Shown here in pieces: positions 8,421 through 15,982 of a DNA stretch of 64,000 nucleotides. The stretch is from Marinobacter persicus. GTDB lineage: Bacteria; Pseudomonadota; Gammaproteobacteria; Pseudomonadales; Oleiphilaceae. Position numbers and translations under genes: made by a program. The stretch is taken from positions 124,001 through 188,000 of the forward strand of contig NZ_FOSC01000009.1 in the NCBI RefSeq assembly GCF_900114155.1, given 5' to 3'. Every line of letters begins with the position of its first letter. Position 1 is the first letter of the stretch. Under the pieces are notes generated by a model. It saw only the letters and a list, made by a program, of their open reading frames with translations. It had not been told where the DNA came from and searched no databases.

Positions 8421-8502
8421 AACTCAACGGGGTGCCCGCATTCGGGCTGAGACCATACCCGCGGAACCTGACACGGGTCATACCGGCGCAGGGATTGAGT
8501 AA
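8421..8502 (+). promoter_or_regulatory. TPP riboswitch (THI element) of thiBPQ
   Basis: Thiamine pyrophosphate aptamer in the leader of the thiamine transporter genes. Conserved blocks are present in order: CGGGGTGCCC, GGGCTGAGACCATACCC, GGAACCTGACACGGGTCATACC and GCGCAGGGA. The P1 stem ACTCAA (8422-8427) pairs with TTGAGT (8495-8500). Just downstream ACACCT (8505-8510) is complementary to AGGTGT (8545-8550), which contains the thiB ribosome binding site, so translational control is plausible. A small CCAC-ACCT-GTGG hairpin (8503-8514) competes with that pairing. No poly-T terminator is seen. TPP binding is expected to lower expression. Confidence 0.93.
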
Positions 8503-8556
8503 CCACACCTGTGGCACCGCGGTTGGCTCCCCCCTCATTAATCAAGGTGTCACCAC

Positions 8557-9561
8557 ATGCGCTTGCCCGTTCTCGCCGCGATTTCCCTTGCTGTTTCCTT
8601 CACGTTATCCGAGGCCCGCGCCGCCCAGGAACTGAACGTTTACACTCATCCTTCCTTCGCTGCCGAATGGGGTCCCGGCCCGGCCGTCAAGGAAGCTTTT
8701 GAGAAACAGTGTGACTGCACCCTCAATTACACGGTGCTGAACAGTGGCGGCGATATTCTCCAACGCCTTCGGCTTGAAGGCTCGTCCAGCCAGGCGGATG
8801 TGGTGCTTGGTCTGGATACCGGTACCATGGAAATGGCCCGGCAGACCGGGCTGTTGGCGCCTCACAGCAGAAAGATGGACAATCTGTCGCTACCCGTCGA
8901 CTGGCAGGATAATATCTTCGTTCCCTATGATTGGGGTTATTTCGCCTTCGTCTATGACACGGAACAACTGCCCAACCCGCCGGAAAGCCTGGAAGCCCTG
9001 ATAAACGCCCCGGATGACCTGAAAATCATCATCCAGGATCCCCGCACCAGTACGCCAGGCCTGGGCCTCCTGCTTTGGATGCATGCGGTTTACGGCGACC
9101 AGGCCGGAGCGAAGTGGCGCCAGCTGAGCGGGAAAATTCTGACCACCACCCAGAGCTGGAGCGATGGCTACTTTTCGCTGTTCATGAATGGCGAGGCACC
9201 GATGATTCTTTCCTACAGCACGTCGCCGGCTTACCACATGGCTATTGATAAGACTGACCGCTACCAGGCAGCGCTCTTTGAAGAAGGTCATTATCTACAG
9301 GTGGAAGTGGCGGCACTGGTTAAGAGCTCTGAACATCAGGAGCTAGCCCGGGAATTTCTTGATTTCATGCACACACCGGCGTTCCAGCGGCATATACCAT
9401 TGAAGAACGTGATGTATCCGGCGATCGATCTGGGCGATGAATTGCCCCAGGTGTTTAACCGCCTGATTGAGCCGGCACAGACTTTTTATATTGAACCTGC
9501 AACCGTAGCCGACCAGCGCCGGGAGCTGGTTAACGAGTGGTTGAATGCCCTCACCCGCTGA
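8557..9561 (+). CDS. thiB: Thiamine ABC transporter periplasmic binding protein ThiB
   Basis: Periplasmic receptor that captures thiamine and its phosphates for the ThiPQ permease. The 334-residue product has a signal peptide (cleavage near ARA/AQE, residue 22). The mature start LNVYTHPSF and blocks such as SSSQADVVLGLDT, VPYDWGYFAFVYD, QDPRTSTPGLG and MILSYSTSPAYH match the ThiB/TbpA family. AAGGTG lies about 7 bases before the ATG, in the TPP riboswitch leader. The last 17 bases overlap thiP. Confidence 0.96.
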   Translation: MRLPVLAAISLAVSFTLSEARAAQELNVYTHPSFAAEWGPGPAVKEAFEKQCDCTLNYTVLNSGGDILQRLRLEGSSSQADVVLGLDTGTMEMARQTGLLAPHSRKMDNLSLPVDWQDNIFVPYDWGYFAFVYDTEQLPNPPESLEALINAPDDLKIIIQDPRTSTPGLGLLLWMHAVYGDQAGAKWRQLSGKILTTTQSWSDGYFSLFMNGEAPMILSYSTSPAYHMAIDKTDRYQAALFEEGHYLQVEVAALVKSSEHQELAREFLDFMHTPAFQRHIPLKNVMYPAIDLGDELPQVFNRLIEPAQTFYIEPATVADQRRELVNEWLNALTR

Positions 9562-11227
9562 GTTTGCGCCACTCCGGGCTCCGCTCAGTCATCCGGGCTG
9601 GCAGCTTTGGCCCGGGTTGTTGCTCGCCGCTGCGTTCGTGGCATTGGCTGGACTTGGACTAGGCAGTCTGTTGTCGGCAGCCGAGGAGCTTAACCCGTCA
9701 TCCGTGCTTGGCAGTCGCTATTTGCGCGGCGTGGTCGCCTTCACACTCTGGCAGGCCGGCCTGTCTGTTTTACTCAGCCTGGCGCTGGCTTTGGCCGTTG
9801 CCCGGGCACTGGCCCGCCACCCGCATTTTCCCGGCAGGACACTGCTGCTGCGCCTGATGGAACTGAGTCTGGTATTACCCACGATCGTCGCAGTTTCAGG
9901 CATTATTTCGGTCTATGGTCGTCAGGGCTGGTTTACCGGCTTACTCGAACACGTTGCGCCCGGCCATTCCTGGAACCTGTACGGGCTGAACGGCATCGTG
10001 CTAGCCCATGTTTTCTTCAACGCCCCCCTGGCTGGCCGGATCATGCTGCAGGCGCTGGAGAGCCTTCCAGAACCGCGCCTGCGCATGGCTTCTCAGCTGG
10101 GCCTGCGTGGCTGGTGGCTATGGCGGGCCGTGGAATGGCCGGCGCTGAAACCGGTCTTACCCGGCCTGTCAGCGCTAGTGTTCACTCTTTGCTTTACCAG
10201 CTTCGCCATTATCATGACGCTCGGAGGCGGGCCCTCTTCAACCACACTGGAAGTGGCCATTTACCAGGCGTTGCGTTTTGAGTTCGATTTCGCCCAGGCC
10301 GCCTTGTTGGCTATCATCCAACTGCTTATTTGCGGCAGCCTCTGGCTTGTGGTGTTCCGGAGCCGGCTCGACAGCACGCTGCTGCCCAATCGTCGCTTCG
10401 CTTTTTCCGCGCCCCTGAAGACGTGGCCCGGACTGGCGCTGGCCAACGCCTTGTTGCTGGGTATATTCGCCCTGTTTTTACTCGCGCCTCTGGCTGCCAT
10501 CGTAGTCCGTGGCCTGCCAGCCTTGTGGCCCGTTCACAGCTTGCCTCCGGTATATCAGCAATTACTTCCGGCCACTGGCAGAAGCCTGCTGATCGCCCTG
10601 CCCGCCGGCGCCGGCGCCGTTATACTGGCGCTACTGACGCTTGCCGCCAGTCAGAAGGCTCAAGGCCCACTGACACGCACCCTGCCATCCGTTACTGGCT
10701 ATCTGCCGCTTGTCGTGCCGCCCCTGGTACTCGGTACCGGGCTGTTCATTCTGTTACGGCCCAGCCTCGGCAACAGTGCTCAGGGATGGGTGCTGGTTTC
10801 GGTCATCAACGGTCTGATGGCCGTGCCGTTCGTGCTGCAGGTATTACGCGGTCCGCTTAACAACCAGGACAAAAGCACCCTGCAACAGGCAGATCAATTG
10901 GGCATTCTGGGCTGGTATCGCTGGCGCTGGCTTTACTGGCCCAGGTTACGTCGTCCGGTGGCTCTGGCACTCGCATACGGGGTGGCGCTGTCATTGGGTG
11001 ATTTCGGGGTCATCGCCCTGTTCGGCAGCCCCGGCGAACCTACACTACCCATGCTGCTTTATCAGCAACTGGGCAGCTATCAGGTGGCCAATGCGGCCGG
11101 TACCGGGCTCTGGTTACTGCTCTGTCTGCTGGCCATTTTTACCACGCTGACCAGGGTTTCCCGGCCGGCACCACGCCCCCGCGGGCAACCCCAGATGCTG
11201 GCCGGAGCGGAGCCCGATCATGCTTGA
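9545..11227 (+). CDS. thiP: Thiamine ABC transporter permease ThiP
   Basis: Inner-membrane permease of 560 residues with two fused BPD_transp_1 halves, about 12 hydrophobic segments in total. EAA-like loops are visible (ESLPEPRLRMASQLGLRG in the first half; LQQADQLGILGWYRWRW in the second), the sites that dock on the ATPase. Length and two-domain layout match ThiP. The gene starts inside thiB (17-base overlap) and overlaps thiQ by 8 bases, so the three are translationally coupled under the riboswitch. Confidence 0.95.
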   Translation: MPSPAEFAPLRAPLSHPGWQLWPGLLLAAAFVALAGLGLGSLLSAAEELNPSSVLGSRYLRGVVAFTLWQAGLSVLLSLALALAVARALARHPHFPGRTLLLRLMELSLVLPTIVAVSGIISVYGRQGWFTGLLEHVAPGHSWNLYGLNGIVLAHVFFNAPLAGRIMLQALESLPEPRLRMASQLGLRGWWLWRAVEWPALKPVLPGLSALVFTLCFTSFAIIMTLGGGPSSTTLEVAIYQALRFEFDFAQAALLAIIQLLICGSLWLVVFRSRLDSTLLPNRRFAFSAPLKTWPGLALANALLLGIFALFLLAPLAAIVVRGLPALWPVHSLPPVYQQLLPATGRSLLIALPAGAGAVILALLTLAASQKAQGPLTRTLPSVTGYLPLVVPPLVLGTGLFILLRPSLGNSAQGWVLVSVINGLMAVPFVLQVLRGPLNNQDKSTLQQADQLGILGWYRWRWLYWPRLRRPVALALAYGVALSLGDFGVIALFGSPGEPTLPMLLYQQLGSYQVANAAGTGLWLLLCLLAIFTTLTRVSRPAPRPRGQPQMLAGAEPDHA

Positions 11228-11834
11228 TGTCAGGCAGTTGCAGTTCCGCTATTCCGGGCCGACACCAGCCTGGGAATTCAACCTGTCAGTGACCGCGGGC
11301 GAATGCCTGGCCATACGGGGCGCCAGTGGTTCGGGTAAATCAACCCTGCTGGGGCTCATCGCCGGATTTCTGCAACCTCAGCGCGGGGAAATCTTATGGC
11401 AGGGTCATCCCATCCACACGCTCAAACCCTGGCAACGCCCGGTGACCAGTGTTTTCCAGGAGCACAACCTGTTCGAACACCTTGATGTTTTTACCAACAT
11501 CGGGCTTGGTCTGCACCCCGGTTTACAGCTATCGGACCTTCAAAAACAGGCCATTGACCAGGCATTGACCCGCACAGGCCTGTCCGGTTTCGGAAGGCGC
11601 CGCCCCGGAGAGCTTTCCGGAGGTCAGCGTCAGCGCGTGGCCCTGATACGTGCCATCCTTCGCCGCCAGCCTTTATTGTTGCTGGACGAACCGATGACCG
11701 GCCTGGACCCGGACACCCGCACAGAACTGCACCGCATGCTTCTGGAGGAGAAAGCTCATGGCGTGGCTATGCTGCTGGCCAGCCATGACCCGGAAGACAG
11801 CAAAATACTGGCAGACCGTCATTGGAATCTTTAA
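11220..11834 (+). CDS. thiQ: Thiamine ABC transporter ATP-binding protein ThiQ
   Basis: Cytoplasmic ATPase of the thiamine importer, 204 residues. It has Walker A GASGSGKST, Q-loop VFQEHNLFEHL, signature LSGGQRQRV, Walker B LLLLDEP followed by MTGLDP, and H-loop ASHDPED. Short length and position after thiP are typical for ThiQ. No terminator is seen in the short gap before the next gene, so transcription may run on into the MCE transporter genes. Confidence 0.95.
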   Translation: MLDVRQLQFRYSGPTPAWEFNLSVTAGECLAIRGASGSGKSTLLGLIAGFLQPQRGEILWQGHPIHTLKPWQRPVTSVFQEHNLFEHLDVFTNIGLGLHPGLQLSDLQKQAIDQALTRTGLSGFGRRRPGELSGGQRQRVALIRAILRRQPLLLLDEPMTGLDPDTRTELHRMLLEEKAHGVAMLLASHDPEDSKILADRHWNL

Positions 11835-11883
11835 GCTGGGCAGGTGCTTATAAAAGACAGCCAACAAGGACTTGTACGCACCT

Positions 11884-13035
11884 GTGAGCAACCCAGCAGG
11901 CCCGGAGCCTATCGCGGCACCCAACCTTCACCCCGGCACCGTCGAGATCCAAGACGAGGCCCTGGTCTTCCGTGGTGACTGGATCCTTGACCACTATACT
12001 CACCTGAAAAAACAGGCAAACCGGCTTGACCGGACAGTCCTGCCAGCCGAAACCGATTTCACCGCGCTCGGTCAACTGGACACGGCAGGCGCCTCGGTTC
12101 TGGTATCGCTGCTGGGACCAGACATCCTGCTCAGCTCGGGTGCAGTAAACCAGTTGCCACCGGCACAAGGCGAATTGCTCAGAACAGTTGCCCGATCACT
12201 CGCAGCCCCACCGGCCAGAGCGTCGGCCGGCAACCCCATCGCCGAATTCCTGGCCGATATTGGCGAGCGCATGAGCCATATCACCCGGGAACATTTGCTG
12301 CTGGCCGGCTTTATGGGCCAGACCCTCGCGACACTGGTCACCGTTTTGCCGCGCCCCAGGCGCTGGCGTATGACCGCATTTGTCGCTGCCGTGCATGATA
12401 CCGGCCTGAATGCCTTACCGATTGTGGCCCTGCTGACCTTCCTGGTGGGGGCCGTGGTGGCATTTCTGGGGGCAACGGTGCTGGAAGATTTCGGCGCGAC
12501 CATTTATACCGTCAACCTCGTTGCTTTTTCATTCCTGAGGGAATTCGGGGTATTGCTCGCCGCCATTCTGCTCGCCGGGCGCACGGCCAGCGCTTTCACG
12601 GCCCAGATTGGCGCCATGAAAGTCAACGAGGAACTGGATGCCATTCGCACGCTCGGGCTGAGCCCTATAGAACTGCTGGTGGTACCACGGGTCCTGGCGA
12701 TGATGGTCAGCCTTCCCATCCTGACGTTTATCGGCATGATGTCCGGCATGTTTGGTGGGGCACTGGTTTCTGCTCTCGCTCTGGATATTCCTTTCACCCA
12801 GTTTCTCTCGATTCTGCAGCGGGATATCGCCCTGCAACATTTCCTCGTGGGTCTTGGCAAAGCCCCCGTGTATGCTTTCCTGATCGCCATCATCGGTTGC
12901 CTGGAAGGCTTTAAAGTCGCCGGCAGCGCCCAATCGGTGGGTGAGCACACCACCTCAAGCGTCGTCCAGTCCATCTTCATGGTGATTCTGCTGGACGCGA
13001 TTGCCGCCTTGTTTTTCATGGAAATGGGGTGGTAA
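11884..13035 (+). CDS. STAS-MlaE fusion: lipid ABC transporter permease
   Basis: Permease subunit of an MCE (Mla-type) lipid transporter. The N-terminal ~115 residues form a STAS domain (FRGDWILDHY ... DFTALGQLDTAGASVLVSLL), the role played by separate MlaB in E. coli. The rest (about 145-383) is a MlaE domain with five to six membrane helices and the motif LAGRTASAFTAQIGAMKVNEELDAI, written here as LAGRTASAFTAQIGAM then KVNEELDAI. Start is uncertain: GTG at 11884 is 13 bases after AAGGA; a TTG at 11872 is almost on top of that site. The next gene begins 3 bases after the stop. Known MlaE partners follow in order. Confidence 0.9.
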   Translation: MSNPAGPEPIAAPNLHPGTVEIQDEALVFRGDWILDHYTHLKKQANRLDRTVLPAETDFTALGQLDTAGASVLVSLLGPDILLSSGAVNQLPPAQGELLRTVARSLAAPPARASAGNPIAEFLADIGERMSHITREHLLLAGFMGQTLATLVTVLPRPRRWRMTAFVAAVHDTGLNALPIVALLTFLVGAVVAFLGATVLEDFGATIYTVNLVAFSFLREFGVLLAAILLAGRTASAFTAQIGAMKVNEELDAIRTLGLSPIELLVVPRVLAMMVSLPILTFIGMMSGMFGGALVSALALDIPFTQFLSILQRDIALQHFLVGLGKAPVYAFLIAIIGCLEGFKVAGSAQSVGEHTTSSVVQSIFMVILLDAIAALFFMEMGW

Positions 13036-13037
13036 TC

Positions 13038-13853
13038 ATGACTGAAACACAAAACTTTGGCCCGGCAAACGATGTCGTTATAAAAGTTCGCTCCCTTGAG
13101 AACCGTTTCGGTGATCTGGTGGTGCACGACCACCTTGATCTTGATCTCAGGCGGGGTGAAATCCTGGGGGTGGTTGGTGGCTCCGGCACGGGAAAATCCG
13201 TTCTGTTGCGGAGCATCGTTGGCCTGCACAGGCCAACCGGGGGAACGATTACGATGTTCGGCCAGGACCCCCGGCGTTTATCCGGTGTCCAACGCTCTCG
13301 CCTGGAGCAGCGCTTTGGCGTGCTGTTTCAGGGAGGCGCCTTGTTTACCTCGCTGAATCTGGCGCAGAATATTGCCCTGCCACTGATCGAACACGCCGGC
13401 CTAGAACGCCCCGAAGCAGAGGAACTGGCCTGCATGAAACTCGCTCTGGCCGGGTTGCCTCCCGAAACAGCCAGTAAATACCCTGCGCAACTGTCTGGCG
13501 GTATGGTCAAGCGAGCGGCTTTGGCCAGGGCTCTGGCACTGGACCCGGAGATCCTGTTTCTGGACGAACCCACAGCCGGCCTGGACCCCATCGGTGCGGC
13601 GGCGTTTGATCAACTGATTGTCACGCTCAGAAACGCACTGGGCCTGACGGTGTTTCTGGTGACCCACGACCTGGACACACTCTACGCTGCTTGCGACCGG
13701 GTGGCGGTACTGTCACAGAAGCGGGTTCTGGTGGCCGATTCCCTCGATAAAGTGGCAGACACCGATGATCCATGGGTTCAGGACTATTTCCACGGCCCCC
13801 GTGGCCGGGCTGCACGCCGGGCACATCAGCGCCATAACAAGGAGAACCGTTAA
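13038..13853 (+). CDS. MCE/Mla-type lipid ABC transporter ATP-binding protein
   Basis: MlaF-like ATPase of 271 residues. Motifs: Walker A GGSGTGKS, Q-loop LFQGGALFTSLN, signature LSGGMVKRAALARAL, Walker B ILFLDEPTAGLDP and H-loop LVTHDLDTL. The LSGGM(V/R)KR form of the signature is characteristic of MlaF rather than generic importers. The ATG at 13038 has GGGGTGG upstream and follows the permease stop by 2 bases. The stop overlaps the next start (TAATG), which indicates tight coupling. Confidence 0.93.
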   Translation: MTETQNFGPANDVVIKVRSLENRFGDLVVHDHLDLDLRRGEILGVVGGSGTGKSVLLRSIVGLHRPTGGTITMFGQDPRRLSGVQRSRLEQRFGVLFQGGALFTSLNLAQNIALPLIEHAGLERPEAEELACMKLALAGLPPETASKYPAQLSGGMVKRAALARALALDPEILFLDEPTAGLDPIGAAAFDQLIVTLRNALGLTVFLVTHDLDTLYAACDRVAVLSQKRVLVADSLDKVADTDDPWVQDYFHGPRGRAARRAHQRHNKENR

Positions 13854-14788
13854 TGGAGCCGAAAGCACATCACATTGTTATCGGTTTTTTTACCCTCACG
13901 GCGGTGGTGGCTGCGCTGTTGTTTGCCTTATGGCTTGGCAAGTCCTCGGCTGACACGGAATGGGCCTGGTACCGAATAGGCTTTGACCATCCGGTCGGCG
14001 GACTGGCCGAAGGCAATCCGGTTCTGTACAGCGGCATTAACATCGGCACGGTTGAAGAATTGACACTGGCTCCCGAGAATCCCGCCCATGTTCGTGTGCT
14101 GGTGCGGGTGGACAAAAAGATCCCCATTCGCGAAAACACCAAGGCCGGGCTGGTGATGGCCAACATTACCGGCAGCATGAGCGTTCAGTTTACCGGCGGC
14201 ACGCCTGACAGCCCAGTACTGGAGGGCAACCGTGGCAATCCACCGCTGATCCAGGCGCAACCATCCACGCTCAGCAACCTGCTGTCCAACAGTGAAACCC
14301 TTCTGACCAAAGCAGACCAGTTGCTGGAGAACGCCAACAACCTGTTGTCCGAACAGAACCTGGACAACATTGCCGCCATTCTCGATAACACCCGCCAGGC
14401 CAGCAATGCCCTGCTGGACAGCCGGGACGAGCTGGCCGCCATGCTCAAGCAGTTCCGTGCCGCGGGCGCCCGCACTGAAGATGCCGCCGGCCGGGTCTCC
14501 GGAGCCGCTGATCATGCACGTAATGTATTAAGTGATCTGGAGCCGGTCATTGCCAGCCTGGATCGTTCAGTGAACGCCCTGGAGCCGACACTGGAACGCA
14601 TTGATAACCTGACCGCCAACAACCAGCAGGCACTGGATGCCGGCTTGCAGGGTGTGGGCGAACTGGGACCGTCACTGCGCGAGCTGAGAAACACCCTGCG
14701 CAATCTCAATTCGTTTACCCGCCGCCTGGAGCAGGACACGGTGGGCACATTGCTCGGTGAAGACACCATGAAGGAGTACCGGGAATGA
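13853..14788 (+). CDS. MCE-domain lipid transport protein (MlaD family, extended)
   Basis: Membrane-anchored periplasmic lipid-binding subunit, 311 residues. One N-terminal transmembrane helix (about 8-28) is followed by a single MCE domain (about 38-118: GLAEGNPVLYSGINIGTV, ANITGSMSVQFTGG). A long alpha-helical tail (130-300) is rich in Leu, Asn, Glu and Gln and repeats patterns such as LLTKADQLLENANNLL. E. coli MlaD is about 180 residues, so the tail is the main difference; such helices can form a tunnel or span the periplasm in other MCE proteins. The start overlaps the ATPase stop; the stop overlaps the lipoprotein start by 4 bases. Confidence 0.92.
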   Translation: MEPKAHHIVIGFFTLTAVVAALLFALWLGKSSADTEWAWYRIGFDHPVGGLAEGNPVLYSGINIGTVEELTLAPENPAHVRVLVRVDKKIPIRENTKAGLVMANITGSMSVQFTGGTPDSPVLEGNRGNPPLIQAQPSTLSNLLSNSETLLTKADQLLENANNLLSEQNLDNIAAILDNTRQASNALLDSRDELAAMLKQFRAAGARTEDAAGRVSGAADHARNVLSDLEPVIASLDRSVNALEPTLERIDNLTANNQQALDAGLQGVGELGPSLRELRNTLRNLNSFTRRLEQDTVGTLLGEDTMKEYRE

Positions 14789-15390
14789 ATTCCGTTTTCA
14801 AACCAGCCGTTACCTTCTGCGCCGTGCTGGCTTTGTCCGGCTGCAGCATCCTGCCGGAATCCGAACCGCCTCGCATTGTCGGCCTGGACGATAACGCGCC
14901 GGTCCCGGTTTATGACCATGCCCGCTCTGTATCGCTGCGGGTGGACACGCCCCTGGCGTCGGCACCGTTTGACACGAACCTGGTCCTGATTCAACCGGAA
15001 AACTGGGAATACCAGGCGTTACCCGACACCCGCTGGCGAGACAGCATGCCGGCGATTATCCATGACCGGCTTATCAAGGCGCTGCGCCAGAGCCGTGGAT
15101 TTGATCGCGTACTCTCAGCCACCAGCCCGGCTGAGGCTGAATACACGCTGCTGTCAGAACTGAATGGGTTTCATGCCCGAAGGAACGGCGACGACACCAC
15201 TGTCACCATTGACATGCATCTTGAAGTGATGAATAACCGCACCCGGGAAACCCGGTGCAGCACTGAAAAGACGCTTGATGTAGCGGCAGGCGATGCCCGG
15301 CTGGACAGCCTGATGGTGGCCTTCAGCGACGCCGGCACCGAGCTGTCCCGACGCACCGCAGCCTGGGCCTTTGCCTGCCTGCAGCCTTAA
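14785..15390 (+). CDS. ABC-type transport auxiliary lipoprotein (PqiC-like)
   Basis: A 201-residue outer-membrane-type lipoprotein. The signal peptide ends in lipobox LSGC (Cys at residue 20), and Ser at +2 favours outer-membrane sorting. The rest fits the ABC transport auxiliary domain found in PqiC and in MCE operons (VSLRVDTPLAS, LPDTRWRDSMPAIIHDRLIKAL, YTLLSELNGFHA). It closes a four-gene permease-ATPase-MCE-lipoprotein unit. The last 4 bases overlap the convergent pgsA stop; no terminator is evident between them. Confidence 0.88.
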   Translation: MNSVFKPAVTFCAVLALSGCSILPESEPPRIVGLDDNAPVPVYDHARSVSLRVDTPLASAPFDTNLVLIQPENWEYQALPDTRWRDSMPAIIHDRLIKALRQSRGFDRVLSATSPAEAEYTLLSELNGFHARRNGDDTTVTIDMHLEVMNNRTRETRCSTEKTLDVAAGDARLDSLMVAFSDAGTELSRRTAAWAFACLQP

Positions 15391-15950
15391 ACGTTTTGCT
15401 CGTCCTTGCCCGGAAACAAGTCGCCCCAGGCCGCCCGCAGATACAGGAACATCGACCAGAGCGTCAGCACCGCGGCAACGTACAGCAATGCCAGAGCCAC
15501 ATACGCCAGCACTTCACCGGGAGGAAAGGCCAGCAGCCCGACAATGGCGGCAATCTGGGCGGTGGTTTTGATCTTGCCGATATAGGACACCGCGACGCTG
15601 GCGCGGCTACCAATCTCTGCCATCCATTCCCGCAAGGCGGAAATGACGATTTCCCGACCTATGATAACCGTGGCCGGAATGGTCAATAACAGGGCTGCGT
15701 GCTCTTCAATCAGCACGGCCAGGGCGACCGCCACCATCAGTTTGTCGGCGACCGGGTCCAGGAAGGCTCCAAAAGGTGTACTCTGGTTAAGCTTGCGGGC
15801 CAGATAGCCATCCAGCCAGTCGGTTACGCCGGCCAGGGCAAAAATCGCTGCGCTGACCATGTAACTCCATTGTACCGGCAGGTAGAAGATCACCACGAAC
15901 ACCGGAATCATCACAATACGGGACAACGTCAAAATATTTGGCAGGTTCAT
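15387..15950 (-). CDS. pgsA: CDP-diacylglycerol-glycerol-3-phosphate 3-phosphatidyltransferase
   Basis: Integral inner-membrane enzyme for the committed step of phosphatidylglycerol synthesis: CDP-diacylglycerol plus glycerol-3-phosphate to phosphatidylglycerophosphate. The 187-residue product starts MNLPNILTLSRI and carries the CDP-alcohol phosphotransferase motif DWLDGYLARKLN followed by GAFLDPVADK, with all four metal-binding Asp. Several hydrophobic helices are visible. It lies 32 bases after uvrC in the uvrY-uvrC-pgsA order known in E. coli. In E. coli tRNA-Gly/Cys genes follow pgsA; here an unrelated 7-kb block lies between them. Confidence 0.97.
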   Translation of the reverse strand: MNLPNILTLSRIVMIPVFVVIFYLPVQWSYMVSAAIFALAGVTDWLDGYLARKLNQSTPFGAFLDPVADKLMVAVALAVLIEEHAALLLTIPATVIIGREIVISALREWMAEIGSRASVAVSYIGKIKTTAQIAAIVGLLAFPPGEVLAYVALALLYVAAVLTLWSMFLYLRAAWGDLFPGKDEQNV

Positions 15951-15982
15951 GGCGTTCCTATTAATACAGTTCAGGCTGCGGG

